Shown here one piece after another: positions 36,452 to 47,770 of a DNA stretch of 64,000 nt. The DNA comes from Seiridium cupressi. Its lineage: Eukaryota; Ascomycota; Sordariomycetes; Amphisphaeriales; Sporocadaceae. The stretch is from positions 1 to 64,000 of the forward strand of contig JARVKI010000119.1 in NCBI GenBank assembly GCA_036674765.1. Direction: 5' to 3'. The translations under genes and the position numbers were made by a program. Below the pieces are notes generated by a model. That model was given only the letters and a program-made list of their open reading frames with translations. It had not been told where the DNA came from and ran no database searches. Each line of letters begins with the position of its first letter. Positions within the stretch are counted from its first letter, which is position 1.

Positions 36452-37080
36452 ATGGCAATTCTTCTCCTTGCTTCACTCCTGGCAGCGCTGTTTGTTCATC
36501 TGCCCGGTGTCCACGCAGCACTGTCGGCTTGGCTTCCACCCCTCAAGAATGCAATGGTATAGATGCTGCCTTGCCCCGCCGTCTGTCGTGACCTCTTGAA
36601 TGGGATTACATAACCGAAACCCAGGAGTACTGATCGACCGCACTTCGGGACTTGTAGCCAGCTTGTGTGATTCACCCAGCCACTTCCTTGGAGGTGGCCA
36701 CCATCGTCCAGATTCTCAACAAAGTACCCCAATGGGAAATTCTCAGCTAAGAGCGGCGGACATGACCTAAACCCTGGCCATGGAAGCATCGAGGACGGCG
36801 TGCTGATTGCCTTGAGAAACATTACCGGGCGACCTATGATATTAAGACTAGACTAACCTATGCCAATCCGGGGGCACCTGGAACGATGTGATTGGCGAGC
36901 TTAAACCCAATAATGTGACAGTTGTCGGCGGACGTTTGGGCATAATCGGTGTCGGCGGGTACCTCCTTTAAGGTGGTATCTCCTTCCTCAACGCTTAGTA
37001 CGGGCTTGTGGCTGATAACATCGTTGGATGGGTTGTTTAGTAGCAGGGCTGGTGGGTCCAAATACTGACGGTTCGTCGTT
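36452..37080 (+). pseudogene. Decayed BBE-type FAD-linked oxidoreductase
   Basis: A signal peptide (MAILLLASLLAALFVHLPGVHA) opens the copy. Later segments match secreted berberine-bridge-enzyme-like oxidoreductases: PACVIHPATSLEVATIVQILNK, FSAKSGGHDLNPGHGSIEDGVLI, GGTWNDVIGEL, VTVVGGRLGIIGVGGYLL and GGISFLNA followed by YGLVADNIVG. Stops interrupt at 36589 (TGA), 36631 (TGA), 36655 (TAG), 36969 (TAA) and 36996 (TAG). At least two frame changes lie near 36730 and 36860. The stops before GGISF and YGLVADN sit where relatives have Gln, and the TGA at 36631 follows the EY residues where relatives have Trp. All three fit CpA-to-TpA mutation. The 3' half, including the substrate domain, is absent, and an ankyrin gene ends 88 bp further on. 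Confidence 0.8.
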
Positions 37081-37167
37081 TGCTTGTACGGCGAGGGCAT
37101 GCTATTAAGATTCAGATCATTACGAAACAGTCATCCTTTTGTGCTATCTATCCTTAGCGTGGCTATC

Positions 37168-37370
37168 CTACTCATTTTTGTTCTGGCCGTTTCCGCCGTT
37201 CTTGCCCTTCTCGCCGTCCTCGTTCTTGCCCTTCTCGCCGTCCTCGTTCTTGCCCTTCTCGCCGTCCTCGTCCTCGTCATCCTCGTCCTCGCCGTCCTCG
37301 TCGTCATCGTCGTCCTCGTCGTCATCGTCGTCCTCGTCGTCATCGTCGTCCTCGTCGTCATCGTCGTCCT

Positions 37371-37404
<34 letters not shown>

Positions 37405-38975
37405 CTTGTCATTCTCGTCCTTGTCATTCTCGTCCTTGTCATTCTCGTCCTTGTCATTCTCGTCCTTGTCATTCTCGTCCTTGTCGCCGTTCTCGTACGT
37501 GGCGATCATCTCCAGCAGCCCACTGATGCCACTACCTAGCATGAAAAGGCCGTTTTTATCCCATCTTGCGCCCCGTGCAACAAGCATCTTTACCAACTCC
37601 CATCTGCCATACTTAACCGCCAACCAAATAGCAGTTTTCCCGCGGACCTCGATATTGAGAATATCTTCATGCTCAAAAACTCTCTTGATCAGCTCAGGCC
37701 ACTCCTCAAAGTCAAAATAGAAGTTGGTTGGGACGGTCAAGCCGACCAGGTAGATAAGATCAGACCGGCTTATAACCGCGCCTCGGTCCAGTAGTAACTG
37801 TGCGTTAGCTGATCTAGTGGGGACCTTATATGAAGCAAAGGCCTCTCGTACGGCATCATTAGCGGTGCTTCCTTCCACGTGCACATTTGGGTCAACACCA
37901 GCGTCCAGTAGGACCTTGACAGCCTTGCCTTCGGCCAACTTGAGGGCACAGCTAAGAGGGTGGTTGCTCCAATAGTCTGAATCGATCTTGGGCCCGACTT
38001 TGAGCAGATGTGCAAAAGTGGCGAGCAGTTCGGCGTGAAGCTTCTCAAGATGTGGTGAGTTCGGCCTAGCAAGGCTTTTCACACTGACCCGGTACATGCG
38101 TAAAATTAGGGTATTGAGTGGCGATGATTCATCCTTGAAGTTGATAGCTGCGCCTCGCTTGAACCAAAAGTCTGCCTGTTTCATTTTAAGAGATTACGTT
38201 AGTCAATATTCCCTTAGTTTTCTGGGCATAAGACTAAAATAAGAAGGAATTCCACCACCAGATACTTACGACAGACTTGGAATTGGCGTAGCAAAGGGGA
38301 GCTTGATCATTGGAGTCCTTGATGTTCACCTGCCCAGTGGCTTCAAGCAATAGCTTCGCAATGGGAATTTGGCCACCCCAGCAGGCAAGATGGGCCAGGC
38401 CGAATTGTTCGGCGTTCAACCAATGGTATCTATGTTCCAATAAACCACTGGGCCCAATCCAGCCATTGATCTCACGGCTGGAGGTAAGACGATTGAGGAT
38501 CTTATTCTCATTGGCACCCTTGACCCGCTTGATCTCAGCAACGGAAGTCTGGAACGTGGTTGTATAGCCCTCGATGGCTGCCCACTGGAGGGCAAAAGGT
38601 ATGCCATCGTTCAGATGCTCCATAACGTCCTTGTGATAGAATCGGGGGAGCAGCATTTCTAGCATTGCTTTGGAGGTGCGAGCCAGAGCCAGGCCATCGG
38701 ATGCGGGAAGTTGCTCCAGGGCTATATTCTGGAGGATTTCGAGAGGAACAACTGCAGAATGATTAGTACCTGGAGATTTTGGTTTTTCTTTTTTTGGGGG
38801 GGAGGGGGAAAGGGGAAAGGGGAAGCGGGAAGGGGGGCTGGGAAGACCTACTTGATAAACGGTCCTTGTTGTCTGTGGGAGGAGCGGCGGCGACCACAGA
38901 CGATCTGCGAGCGCGCTTCTGAGGGCGACCACCCGAGGCAGCAGCTGCGCCACCTTTCTTTTTGGTCGGCGCCAT
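37168..38975 (-). CDS. F-box-like ankyrin-repeat protein with acidic repeat tail (paralog A)
   Basis: Predicted 537 residues from three exons: 38975-38852 (124 nt), 38751-38270 (482 nt) and 38175-37168. The N-terminus is basic and NLS-like (RPQKRARRSS). An F-box-like segment follows the first intron (VPLEILQNIALEQLPASDGLALARTS). Ankyrin-like units come next, for example AHLACWGGQIPIAKLLLEATG, ALKLAEGKAVKVLLDAGVDPN and AIWLAVKYGRWELVKMLVARGA. The final ~105 residues are almost only Asp, Glu, Lys, Asn and Gly, in three repeat types. Ankyrin repeats bind proteins; with an F-box-like segment it could recruit substrates to an SCF ubiquitin ligase, but that is inference. Two paralogs lie within 11 kb. 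The MAPTKKKG start was preferred over in-frame upstream starts because paralog C begins alike. Confidence 0.8.
37193..37486. repeat. Three consecutive in-frame minisatellites (24, 18 and 15 bp)
   Basis: Read on the coding (minus) strand from the upstream side, there are about five copies of a 15-bp unit coding DKDEN-type residues (about 37401-37485). An 18-bp unit coding DDDDDE follows (about 37297-37400, about five copies plus partials). Last come three copies of a 24-bp unit coding DGEKGKNE (about 37194-37270). All unit lengths are multiples of three, so the frame survives copy-number change. Confidence 0.9.
38785..38841. repeat. Purine-rich G/A tract inside intron 1 of paralog A
   Basis: A run of G7, G5 and repeated GGGGAAA-type blocks on the plus strand is the pyrimidine tract of the intron on the coding strand. 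It is prone to length error. Confidence 0.7.
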
Positions 38976-40912
38976 CTTGAGGTTTAAGGTGGAAGCTCGA
39001 ATCTGTTGATACTCAAGTCTGGATGGCAGGTGGTGGGGGAAAATCGATCGACGAAAGATCACAGAGGCGGCGAGGTTAAGATGTTGGAGGTGAAAATTCA
39101 CTGCACTGCGGGGCATTGAAATACACTCTTTGTTCGGAGCTGATTTAAAAAAAATTCTGCCACGCATGCATGAGCACACGGTGATGATTATGTGAGCCAG
39201 AACTCTGGTGACCAGTCAACCACAAGGGCGAGAAGTGCACCTTCCACCTGCCACAAACAAAGGCGCTCGCCGTAGAAGTCAGGTACTACTACGAACAGCA
39301 GCGATAAATCCCTTTACATGAAATATCACTATCCTTGGACTTGGACTCAAAGGTACCATTGTCTGGTTGTCGGTAATCTTGCGAATGGAAGGACTACAGC
39401 CACAAAAAATATAACAGAGCAATTGAGACTATGAACATGACTATGCTCACAGCCTATTGAGCGCCAACAACCTTAAGCCGCTTTGAATCTTTGAAAACAA
39501 ATTTCCAACTTCTATCTTGATCCAGACATGTCATACAACAACGCCCTTTGCTTGCCGAACGTTATGTGCGAATGGGAACGTAGTAGAACCCACGAAGGAG
39601 CTGATCACCAGAGCCTGTGATAACTTATTAGACAAGCAGTGTGACTGTGTTACTGGAAGGACAACAAACGGAGGGCATCGTGTCAAGGCTTCGTGGACTG
39701 GTGGTAGCACGTTTTGGCTTCTGGATTCCCCTCCATCCCTCTGTTGAAGGGCATACCGCACTCTAAAACGGCCAATATCCGGTCAAATTCCTCCAAAGGA
39801 GATATCATACGCCAGGAACCATTTACATATGATCGATCTGTTTCTTGGCTGAATAGACTTGTGCCTGTGAACCTATGTACCTGCAATGATTTGTGGATCT
39901 TTTCTGTTCAGAAAACCTTTAGATTAATGTATGCATTTGTATTTCATCTTCAACCACTGCATCGCAGACGTCCAGTGCTTTCAGCAGAGCCAAACTGTTA
40001 ATCCATAACGTCCAGCTGTTATGATATAAGATAAAATCCTAGGCGAAAGTGATGCTACCTGTTGCTGACTAAGGAATTTGCGTCGTCATGCAGTCAAGCT
40101 TTCGTCATCCGGGAGTGTAAAGGTGGTTTTTGGGTGTCTTGCCTGCGAATATGAGATCAAAGCTTTTAAGTCGTGCACTGCCAAAACACACGTGTATCTC
40201 TCGTTTTGAACATAGCCCATGTTTGCATCATAGAGCCGGTATCCTTCAACCTTTCAACCTGATCAATGACCATTGTGTATGCAAGACTGAATAAAAAAGA
40301 GGCCCTTCCCGACGCCGAATATCATACCGGATGATTGTATTCTAGATCTATCAGATCTATCAAGTGCACCATATCACCTCATAGTATCCCGTGCTGCATG
40401 CTATGTTTTTTTTTTGGCGAACTGAGACTTCGGAGGATGAGAATGCGCAGACGAGTATGCGCCAGGCGTCTGGTTGTTGGCCCCTGCTGCAGGGGATACT
40501 GGGCGTTTCCGTTTTAGGAAACACTTCTCTCATTGGTTGGGTGCGCCCCAGGCCGTCGCGGCCCCACATGGCTCAAGAGTAGTTGCATTATTGTCGCTGG
40601 CCCAAAGAGGAACCAAATCTCCTATTGGAATACTGGCATCATCAACATTTCCTCGTGGTATGTATCTATGCCAATAAAGTCCGTTATGTCCATTTGTATT
40701 TCGTCATGAGGTCTGCAATTACGAAGTTACAAGGTTATCTAAGGCCACGGGGCGGATGGCTACGGGGATTGCTGCGTATATAAAGCGCTAAATCTTCAAC
40801 TTGTTATCACTTGATCCAAACACTCATGAACTCGGTATTACATGCCTTTGAGGTTTACGCTCGAGACCCGATCAGTTTTTTCCAATCAATCAATTGACAA
40901 TTTCAATCCAAA
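38976..40912. other. Intergenic region with the SDR promoter
   Basis: About 1.9 kb, divergent between paralog A (-) and the SDR gene (+). No further coding sequence recognised. A TATA-like element is listed separately. Confidence 0.5.
40776..40783 (+). promoter_or_regulatory. TATA-like box upstream of the SDR gene
   Basis: TATATAAA lies 130 bp before the ATG at 40913, a plausible distance for a fungal core promoter with a short 5' UTR. It is assigned by sequence and position only. Confidence 0.5.
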
Positions 40913-42055
40913 ATGACTGCCACCACCCACCCCGAATTCAACAACAAGACGGAAGCTCTTGAAGTCGCTCAAGCTTTTGCTGATGTAGTCCGTGGTAAAA
41001 CGGTACTAATCACCGGCGTCAACAGTGGGGGCATTGGATACACCACTGCTGAGGCCTTTGTGAGTAACTGTCCTTGTGTTTCATTTGACAGCGTATGGAG
41101 CTAACCAGTGTTTAACCTTGAAGGCCTCCCAATCCCCGCCCACCTCATCATCGCTGGTCGCACGCCCTCCAAGATCCAGGAGAGCATCACCAACATGAAG
41201 GAGAAATTCCCCAAGGTCGACTACCGTCCCCTCGAGATTGATCTATCCAGCCAAAAGTCTGTCCGCACCGCAGCTGCCGAGCTACTGTCCTGGCCCGACG
41301 TCCCTGTTGTCGACATCGTTGTCAACAGCGCCGGCATCATGAACTTGCCGGAGCGTACCTTCAGCGACGAGGGTATTGAGATGACGTTCGCCACCAACCA
41401 TATCGGCCATTTTTTCACTAATCTGATCATGCCGAAACTCATCAAGGCTGCGGGGGCGAACCCCGTCAAGGGAGCCACTCGAGTCATCAACGTCTCTTCT
41501 GGCTCTCCTACGGTAGCGACGATGCGCTGGAGCGATCCTAAATTCGAGAAGAAGAATAGCGAATTACCAGAATCGGAACGCCCGAACTACGACATACACC
41601 GAATGTGGGGCATCGATAACCCTGGTGACCATTCCTATATTCCTCTGGAAGCGTACAACCAGAGCAAGGTAGCCAACGTTCTGTATGGGATTGGCCTTAC
41701 CAGACGGCTCTATGATCAGCATGGAATCCTTGGTCTATCTTTGCACCCGGGTGTGGTTCCAACTGAATTGAGCAGGTCTGCCACGCCCCACCTTCTCAAC
41801 GCGATCGAGAAGATGAAAGCACAGGGGGCGTTCGAAATGAAGACTCTAGGCGCTGGGGGCTCGACGAGTCTAGTCGCGGCTCTGGATCCGAAGCTAGGAA
41901 AGCCGGAGAGTAGGGCGAACCAGGAGAACTTTGGGGCATTTCTCTCCGACTGCCAGATCAGTGATCAGGTGCACCCATTGGCGAATTCTAGCACTGAGGC
42001 AGAGAAGCTGTGGAAACTCTCTGAGGATTTGGTTGGAGAAAAGTTCTCGTGGTGA
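40913..42055 (+). CDS. Short-chain dehydrogenase/reductase, with apparent frame problem
   Basis: NAD(P)-dependent SDR of about 360 residues. Exon 1 (40913-41059) carries the cofactor motif TGVNSGGIG after KTVLI. After the intron the frame holds LIIAGRTPSKI, the DIVVNSAGIMN strand, ATNHIGHFF, the catalytic Ser in INVSSGS and the YNQSK motif (Tyr-xxx-Lys), then LHPGVVPTEL. The strong GTGAGT donor and the acceptor at 41123 give ASQSP, but the frame must then shift by one base near 41134-41141 to reach AHLIIAGR, which is the family sequence. A poorer in-frame option uses a GTCCTT donor at 41070. So this is a sequence error, a recent 1-bp deletion, or unusual splicing. The substrate is unknown. 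It lies 88 bp from the convergent fungal_trans gene. Confidence 0.75.
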
Positions 42056-42142
42056 ATGACCTGAAATCAGGATAGTTCCGCCCTAACTAGTTCCTAGCCT
42101 TTTCTTAATGCCAATCGCGTCACCTTGATATCGCTCAATCGC

Positions 42143-43705
42143 TCATTGTACCATCTCCCATATAGCCCGGGCGGGTCCATCATGTAAGGCATTTATCCAC
42201 GGAAGGTTGTTGATGTGGTTAAGGACGCCATCGAAATCTTTAATCTCCAAGCGCCGAGACAAAGCCTGAAGTTTGGGCTGAAGCCAGTAGCCATCATCGT
42301 CAGGTAGAATCCATATACCTCCAATCAACATAGCCCACAGATTTAAGCTATCGTAAGCATAATCATTACCATCGCTGCCTGGAACTTTGTAAGAGACAAC
42401 ATCTCGGAAGCGATGAGAAACCATCGGATAATGCCAAATCCTGCGCCCGTCGTGTTGCAGGAAAAGAGTCATCATGAAGATTGTCAACCCGATATGGTAA
42501 GTGGCGGCTTGATGAGAACATAGCCACGGTCCTTTTAGTGGCTAAAAAAGAAGCAAACGACAGCAGATTGAGTTCATCACCTCTTGAAATGTGTGCAAAT
42601 CGTATACGGGCAGGTTCGGGAACTCATTCAGTGGAGCAACAAAGCTCACGACATCCAGGAGAATCTCAAAGAGGTCCAACTCTAACCCCCGATACGGAAT
42701 GGTAGCCGCGGCTCGGATGCGATGTGCTGGTAATATATCTGGGGGCTTGCGGTCCCGGAAATATAGCAGTGGACCTCTATGGTGAAGAGCATAACATATA
42801 TCCATTCTAGGAACGTGTCAATTGGGACCAGCAAGTACAGCGTCAAGTGGGATAAAACATTCTTACTTGCAAACCTTCAACAACAGCGGTCGGTTTCCTG
42901 CGAGCTCGTGCAGTCCTCCACGGAGTTTGACCATCTGTCTGAGACCTTCGTAATGGATTTTCGCTCCTGACAGCTCGTTTTGCAGCTCCTCCTGGAGCAC
43001 GAGGGAGATCACCAATGACAGTGTCGAATCTGACAGGGCTTTCTCGCCTTGCAACCTCTCATTGACGAGCGTCAATGCTTGAGAAAGATAATGTAAGCCT
43101 CGCAGAGAGTTAGGATTTCCGCCCAAGAAAAACTCATTACAAGCATCCATGAGGGCAATGCTGCAGCGCGATGCTACCGATTGCCCTTGAAGTCAGTAAA
43201 AGATTGGCATGACTGAATTTAATAGCTTGCGTACCAGTCTCATCTGTGAACATACACCGAAGCCACACATATTTAGCCTCGACGGGCGAAAGGCCAAGTC
43301 GTGTTGGATATACCCTTTCTATAATGTGGATAAAGACTTGGTGTTTGAGATAAGTAAACGATTCAATAAAGAGCGCGAGGGAGACTAATACTCACACTTG
43401 TTAATGACCTCTACAGAAGATGGTGCAAGTTCTAGGGGAAAGCCGCAGGTAAGGAACGCGTCTCCATGGTTTCTTGAAACTGTTGTGACATGCTGACACA
43501 CTTGTTGTGCATCGTAACGTGTAACCACTGACGAATTCGAGGGAGGCGAGCGTTCCCACAGTCCGCGCCTACTGCTATTTTTGACCTTGGAAGACCGATG
43601 CAGGATCTTTCCGACATTTTTGCCCTTCATAGCATGACTGCGAATCAACCTCTTGTTGGCTCTATTGTGCTTAAACCCTTCCACGAACAAGAAGTCGTTG
43701 CCCAT
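42143..43705 (-). CDS. Fungal_trans-type regulator-like protein without DNA-binding domain
   Basis: Predicted 451 residues from five exons: 43705-43396, 43336-43235, 43185-42867, 42806-42581 and 42541-42143. Every phase agrees. It starts MGNDFLFVEGFKHNRANKRLIRSHAM, a lead-in common in fungal proteins that carry only the Fungal_trans_2-like helical region. Further family-type segments are RVYPTRLGLSPVEAKYVWLRCMF, MDACNEFFLG, ALSDSTLSLVISLVLQE and the ending PARAIWEMVQ. No Zn2Cys6 cluster is present before or inside the model, so it may act as a co-regulator rather than bind DNA. Because it converges on the SDR gene it may share a regulatory neighbourhood, but a direct target relation is only a guess. 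Confidence 0.8.
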
Positions 43706-44486
43706 GTTGCAAGGCCACTATTGTCAAAGCCGAAAGATAGCAGACTGACAGGCTGAAAGGTACAGGTTTGATCCTAGGATTCTAGGATGAAGGAAGCCAT
43801 TCCGATGACTTAGCACTGCCGTTGTCATCCCGGGGATAAACGGAGATAATCGTTGCAGCCCCGTTGACCTTGACATCATGAGGCATGCGGCATTAGCTCT
43901 CTATTTGGCGTTAAATAAGCTCACGCTTCGATCTTAAATGTGGGGTTATGCTCTTCGCGCCGGTCTCGAAATGGAATGGATAGCGTCGACCGTTCCGTCT
44001 TTTTATTGTACGGCTCGCGGCCTTGCTTTTCATACCGAGTGGCTGGCTAAGGGAGAAAGAAAAATCATTGGTTCGGAATCTCATTGCAAACCTTCAACAC
44101 AAGTTCATCCTCTTGAAATACGTGTTGACTCATCATAGCGATTGACGCTGTTGACTGTCAGGTTAGATGTCAGATGGGATCGGAAGGGCCTGATTGGGTA
44201 TCATCGAGCAGAGATGGGACATCAAATGAAAATTTATCATGACGGCTAGTGTTCGGTCGTTTACTGGCCGGTCTCTAGAAAACCATTTATCTACCGGAAT
44301 GATGCAAGCTGTGAATCAGAAGGCGCCAATCCTCCCAAAGGCACCAAACATAAACATACTGTACCGACTCAGAAGGCAGGACGGTGATACATAATGTACT
44401 GGGGTGACGGAGGGCTCCCTTCTCTTACCAGTGGTAGCCACCTCGTCCTCCACCAGGTTGCACCAGACTGCTGCTAGCCATGACCT
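43706..44486. other. Intergenic region
   Basis: About 780 bp between two minus-strand genes. No gene or repeat recognised. Confidence 0.5.
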
Positions 44487-46075
44487 TCATGGGGTGTAGG
44501 CCGCGTCCCAAAGATCTAACAGGGAAGCGTGGGTGATGTCCTTATCGACGTATATTCCACCGCGCTTTAACGTCGCACCCTGCTTTATTAGCAGGGCGGC
44601 GGTGTTGACCAGCCCGTTCTGGACTGCCCAATATAGTGGGGTTTTTCTATCCACGTCCTTATTGACATCGTCGGTGAGTCGGATGATGTCTTCCAAAACT
44701 CCCAGCCATGACTCGAGACCGTCCACCAGCCGTCCATCGTATTTGACGATAGTAGTAAGGGCAGAGATATCCTGGCTGCCAGGCACCGAATTAACTTCGG
44801 CGCCCGCCTGAAGGAGAAGCTTGGTGATCGTAAGATTCGCTTGATAATCTGCTTCGTGTTCGACAATATTAGCAAGAGTATAGTTATCTTGATGGCTAGC
44901 CACAGAATCAACTTTAACGTCCGCCAACTCCAGAAGCCTGGTGACCACAACATTAGCTTGATGAAGCGCGTCGTTGAGGACGAGATGGGCATCCCCGTTT
45001 GGATACCGTAGGTTAGGTGTCGCTCCGTTTTCAAGAAGTAGCTTCACTAGCTCTGGTTGATTTCTGTGCACAGAATCGACAAGAGCGTGAAATCCATGAC
45101 GAGTATAGTCCGAGGAAATGATCTTGCCACTCTCTAAGCCTTGCTGGAGCAGGTATTTCAGAGCTGAGCTGGGCCCGGTAGGATCGACCCACTTATCGAT
45201 ATACTCATCGTCTAGCCCCCCCCGAGAAATATTGAACCATCAGATATATGTAGCGCAGCGGGCTGTCATCTCCTTGGAGCTCGAATGTGGCGCCTGCCTC
45301 GACAAGAACCCTAGCCTGCGATGTTAGTCAGTTGATTGTAGATTCAGGGCACGGGGAGTCACGGCTAGACACCCGCGGACAAGGCGATCGGAGTCGGACA
45401 TACCACGTCCTCATTGCTTGCATAGCTGATGGCGGTCAAACCCCGTCCGTTTGCGCCGTTGAAATTTGCAGATTTTGCCAACAGAAGTTTGACGAGTTCG
45501 AGGTGCCCGCGAATGCAACAAACATTGAGAAGTCCATGTTCATCGTGCTCGTCAAGGAATTCCATGTGCACTACAAACTCTGCCCGCCGGTCCAAGTACG
45601 TTTCGGGATAGTGACCAAAGTCATATTCGCAACAGTCATCATGATCGCGATCGAAGAATCGTCGGACCACATCGGTCGAGTTGATTCCGATGGCATCCAA
45701 TGAAGCAATTGACGCCTCGAAAGCAGGCTTCGCGCCTTCCCAAGCGGCCCACCGCAGAGCCCAAGGGACACCATTCTCCCGGCATTGTTCCGCATCAATT
45801 CTGTATAACTCTCCAAGATACTGGTCGTGCATTTTGCGGCAGGTCAGAGCAAGCGAGAGCCCATCTTTAGCACTCGATATATGGAGAATCGAAATGGCAA
45901 GTTCGGGAGGAAGGGCTTTTGTGGCACCCTAGTCAGTCGCGATATCTTTGTGGGGACGATAGTACTCACTTGTGAGACGATCGCCACCATCTTGCACATT
46001 TCGCGAGGCTGGATGAGCCTTGGGGCGATCTGACGTTCCATCAGCAGTCTTTTCCTGGTGCAGTCTAGGCTGAGT
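44487..46075 (-). pseudogene. F-box-like ankyrin-repeat gene, probably damaged (paralog B)
   Basis: Paralog of the genes at 37.2-39.0 kb and 47.8-49.2 kb. With the homologous phase-1 intron, exon 1 (ending at 45970) reads GGDRLT and joins exon 2 (45915-45404: LPPELAISILHIS, then ankyrin-like units such as NVCCIRGHLELVKLLLAKSA). Exon 3 (45315-44487) has QPELVKLLLENGATPNLRYP and more repeats. Two defects are seen. The homologous frame of exon 1 contains no ATG (an ATC lies near the expected start). Exon 3 loses frame at a G8 homopolymer (45216-45223), where seven Gs would stay open. An alternative start at 46041 uses another frame with an acceptor at 45929 and avoids the first defect. Homopolymer miscalling could explain the second, so function is possible. 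Confidence 0.6.
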
Positions 46076-47770
46076 GATGAGTGAACTGGTCGGCCGGAGG
46101 AAAAAGGAATGAGGGGAGGAAAGAGCAGGGAATATAGGATTGTGTCTTGGTTGCGCAAGTAAATGGAACAATGGGAGGGCCGAAGTTTAATCACGGTCTG
46201 GGTTGAAGTCAACCAGCAGCGCGACGAATCTGGGCACTTGCGCCCTTTGTCCAGATTGCAAGCCCTAGTTTGACAATACAACCCGATGGATTGCTCGGTA
46301 TATTGCAGAGGGCGTGGTCCTGTTACTGACTAGATAGCTGTGAATGCTCTCTCAAGGCAGTAATACGAAGGTGCAACTGGATTGTTCTCCCAAAACTCTC
46401 ACATGCTATCCCCCAATTGGTGGGGCAAGATACTATCAATTGACTGCCAAGTCCTACCCGAGTGTCTTGATGACATAAAGATGGCGCTGGCCATGTCGAC
46501 CTGATCTCTAAGTCAGTAGTCAGTGATGTATGGGCTTTCGATCTGGCAGGGGGTGCTTTATCCAAGACTTGGTTTGCTTCCGCGGTTGTCATCAGGGCCG
46601 CGAAAGCTCGATAATGCTTCAGCCCTCCCTTCTCTACTAGTGAAGCTTCGAGCATGGCCCCTTTCTGAAGTTTAAATTTCACGTGCGGATAATCCTGAAA
46701 TTTCTTCTGGTTGGATTCTGCGTCGTTATAATGTATATTGTTTCGGCTCCTCAGACATCAACGATAGCCGTTCTGGAGGCCGTCCACGGTAGCTCTACAT
46801 CATCATCATAAGGAAGGAGCTTGAGGGGTGGATAATTCAACACCGCATAGGAATTGGTCACATGTAGACAGGCCTGATTCGTGCGCAAAGCAAAAGGGAC
46901 ATGGAGCTAGGGAAGCTGGGGTCGTGACGACAAAATAGGAGCGACAAATTCATTGCCCTACAACGTTGTAAGCTGTTTTTTGAGGTTCTACGAGCGTAAC
47001 CTTTGTAGCTGAGTAGACGAACCCATGACATATAACGTGTCAAACGCCCCGAGGAAGAAGATCTCATCGGAAAAGCATCCTGCTGGCTCTATACATCTTC
47101 TGTGTAGAGATTCAGAATCTTCGCCGTGTGACGCATCGAGTCAAAAGCGAGCAGGTTAGCAATAGGAGAACGTTGACGTCAAGTGAGAAGGTTAGGAGGA
47201 GTGAAAAGATTCGGACGAAGGGAGGGCTCTCTTAATGTGCGCAAGTTACTCTAGGCGTTCGTACACACCTTTTTAAGGATCTTATTATTAAAGACTTTTA
47301 TCTAGGGTTTTATTTAAACAGCCAGTAAGCAACTTCCAGAGTTATTTCAAGCCCCGTATAGCGAGTTTCCCGGTTCCTGATTAAGCGTTTTTGCTCTTGA
47401 AACGTGGATTTTAACCCCCGACAACTTATCAAGTATGTTAAACAAAGCAAAAACTGGCTCCAGGTGTTGTGATGCAATAATTGCTGAGTCGAAGAGAGGC
47501 ATACTGTACATGTACATACGATGAACGTTGTCAGTGGCCATCATCCGAGTCAGTCCTGCGAAGGTTTTAGAAAGCCTTGATAAGCTTTCACCTAGTCTCA
47601 TTGGTATATAAGGCCTGAGAAAATTTGTGGAATGCTTCCTTCATTCGTCGCTACGTGTAGATTGCTTAGCCCCCCTGCAATTGCGAAAGACATAAAGAGA
47701 GCCTTCTCCTCTCTATGTGATATAATTACAGTGACTTCATCTCTTGATCCATCTGGAAGTCTCAACTACC
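46076..47770. other. Intergenic region between paralogs B and C
   Basis: About 1.7 kb. Minus-strand open frames at 46323-46682 and 47347-47601 have no recognisable domain and no ankyrin similarity by eye. Left unassigned. Confidence 0.45.

Noticed and set aside
37084..37720. Plus-strand Val/Leu- and Ser-rich frames of 151 and 193 codons
   Set aside because: They are the complement of the acidic minisatellite tail of ankyrin paralog A.
46323..47601. Minus-strand frames as a fourth ankyrin paralog or remnant
   Set aside because: Their translations show no ankyrin or F-box-like pattern by eye.
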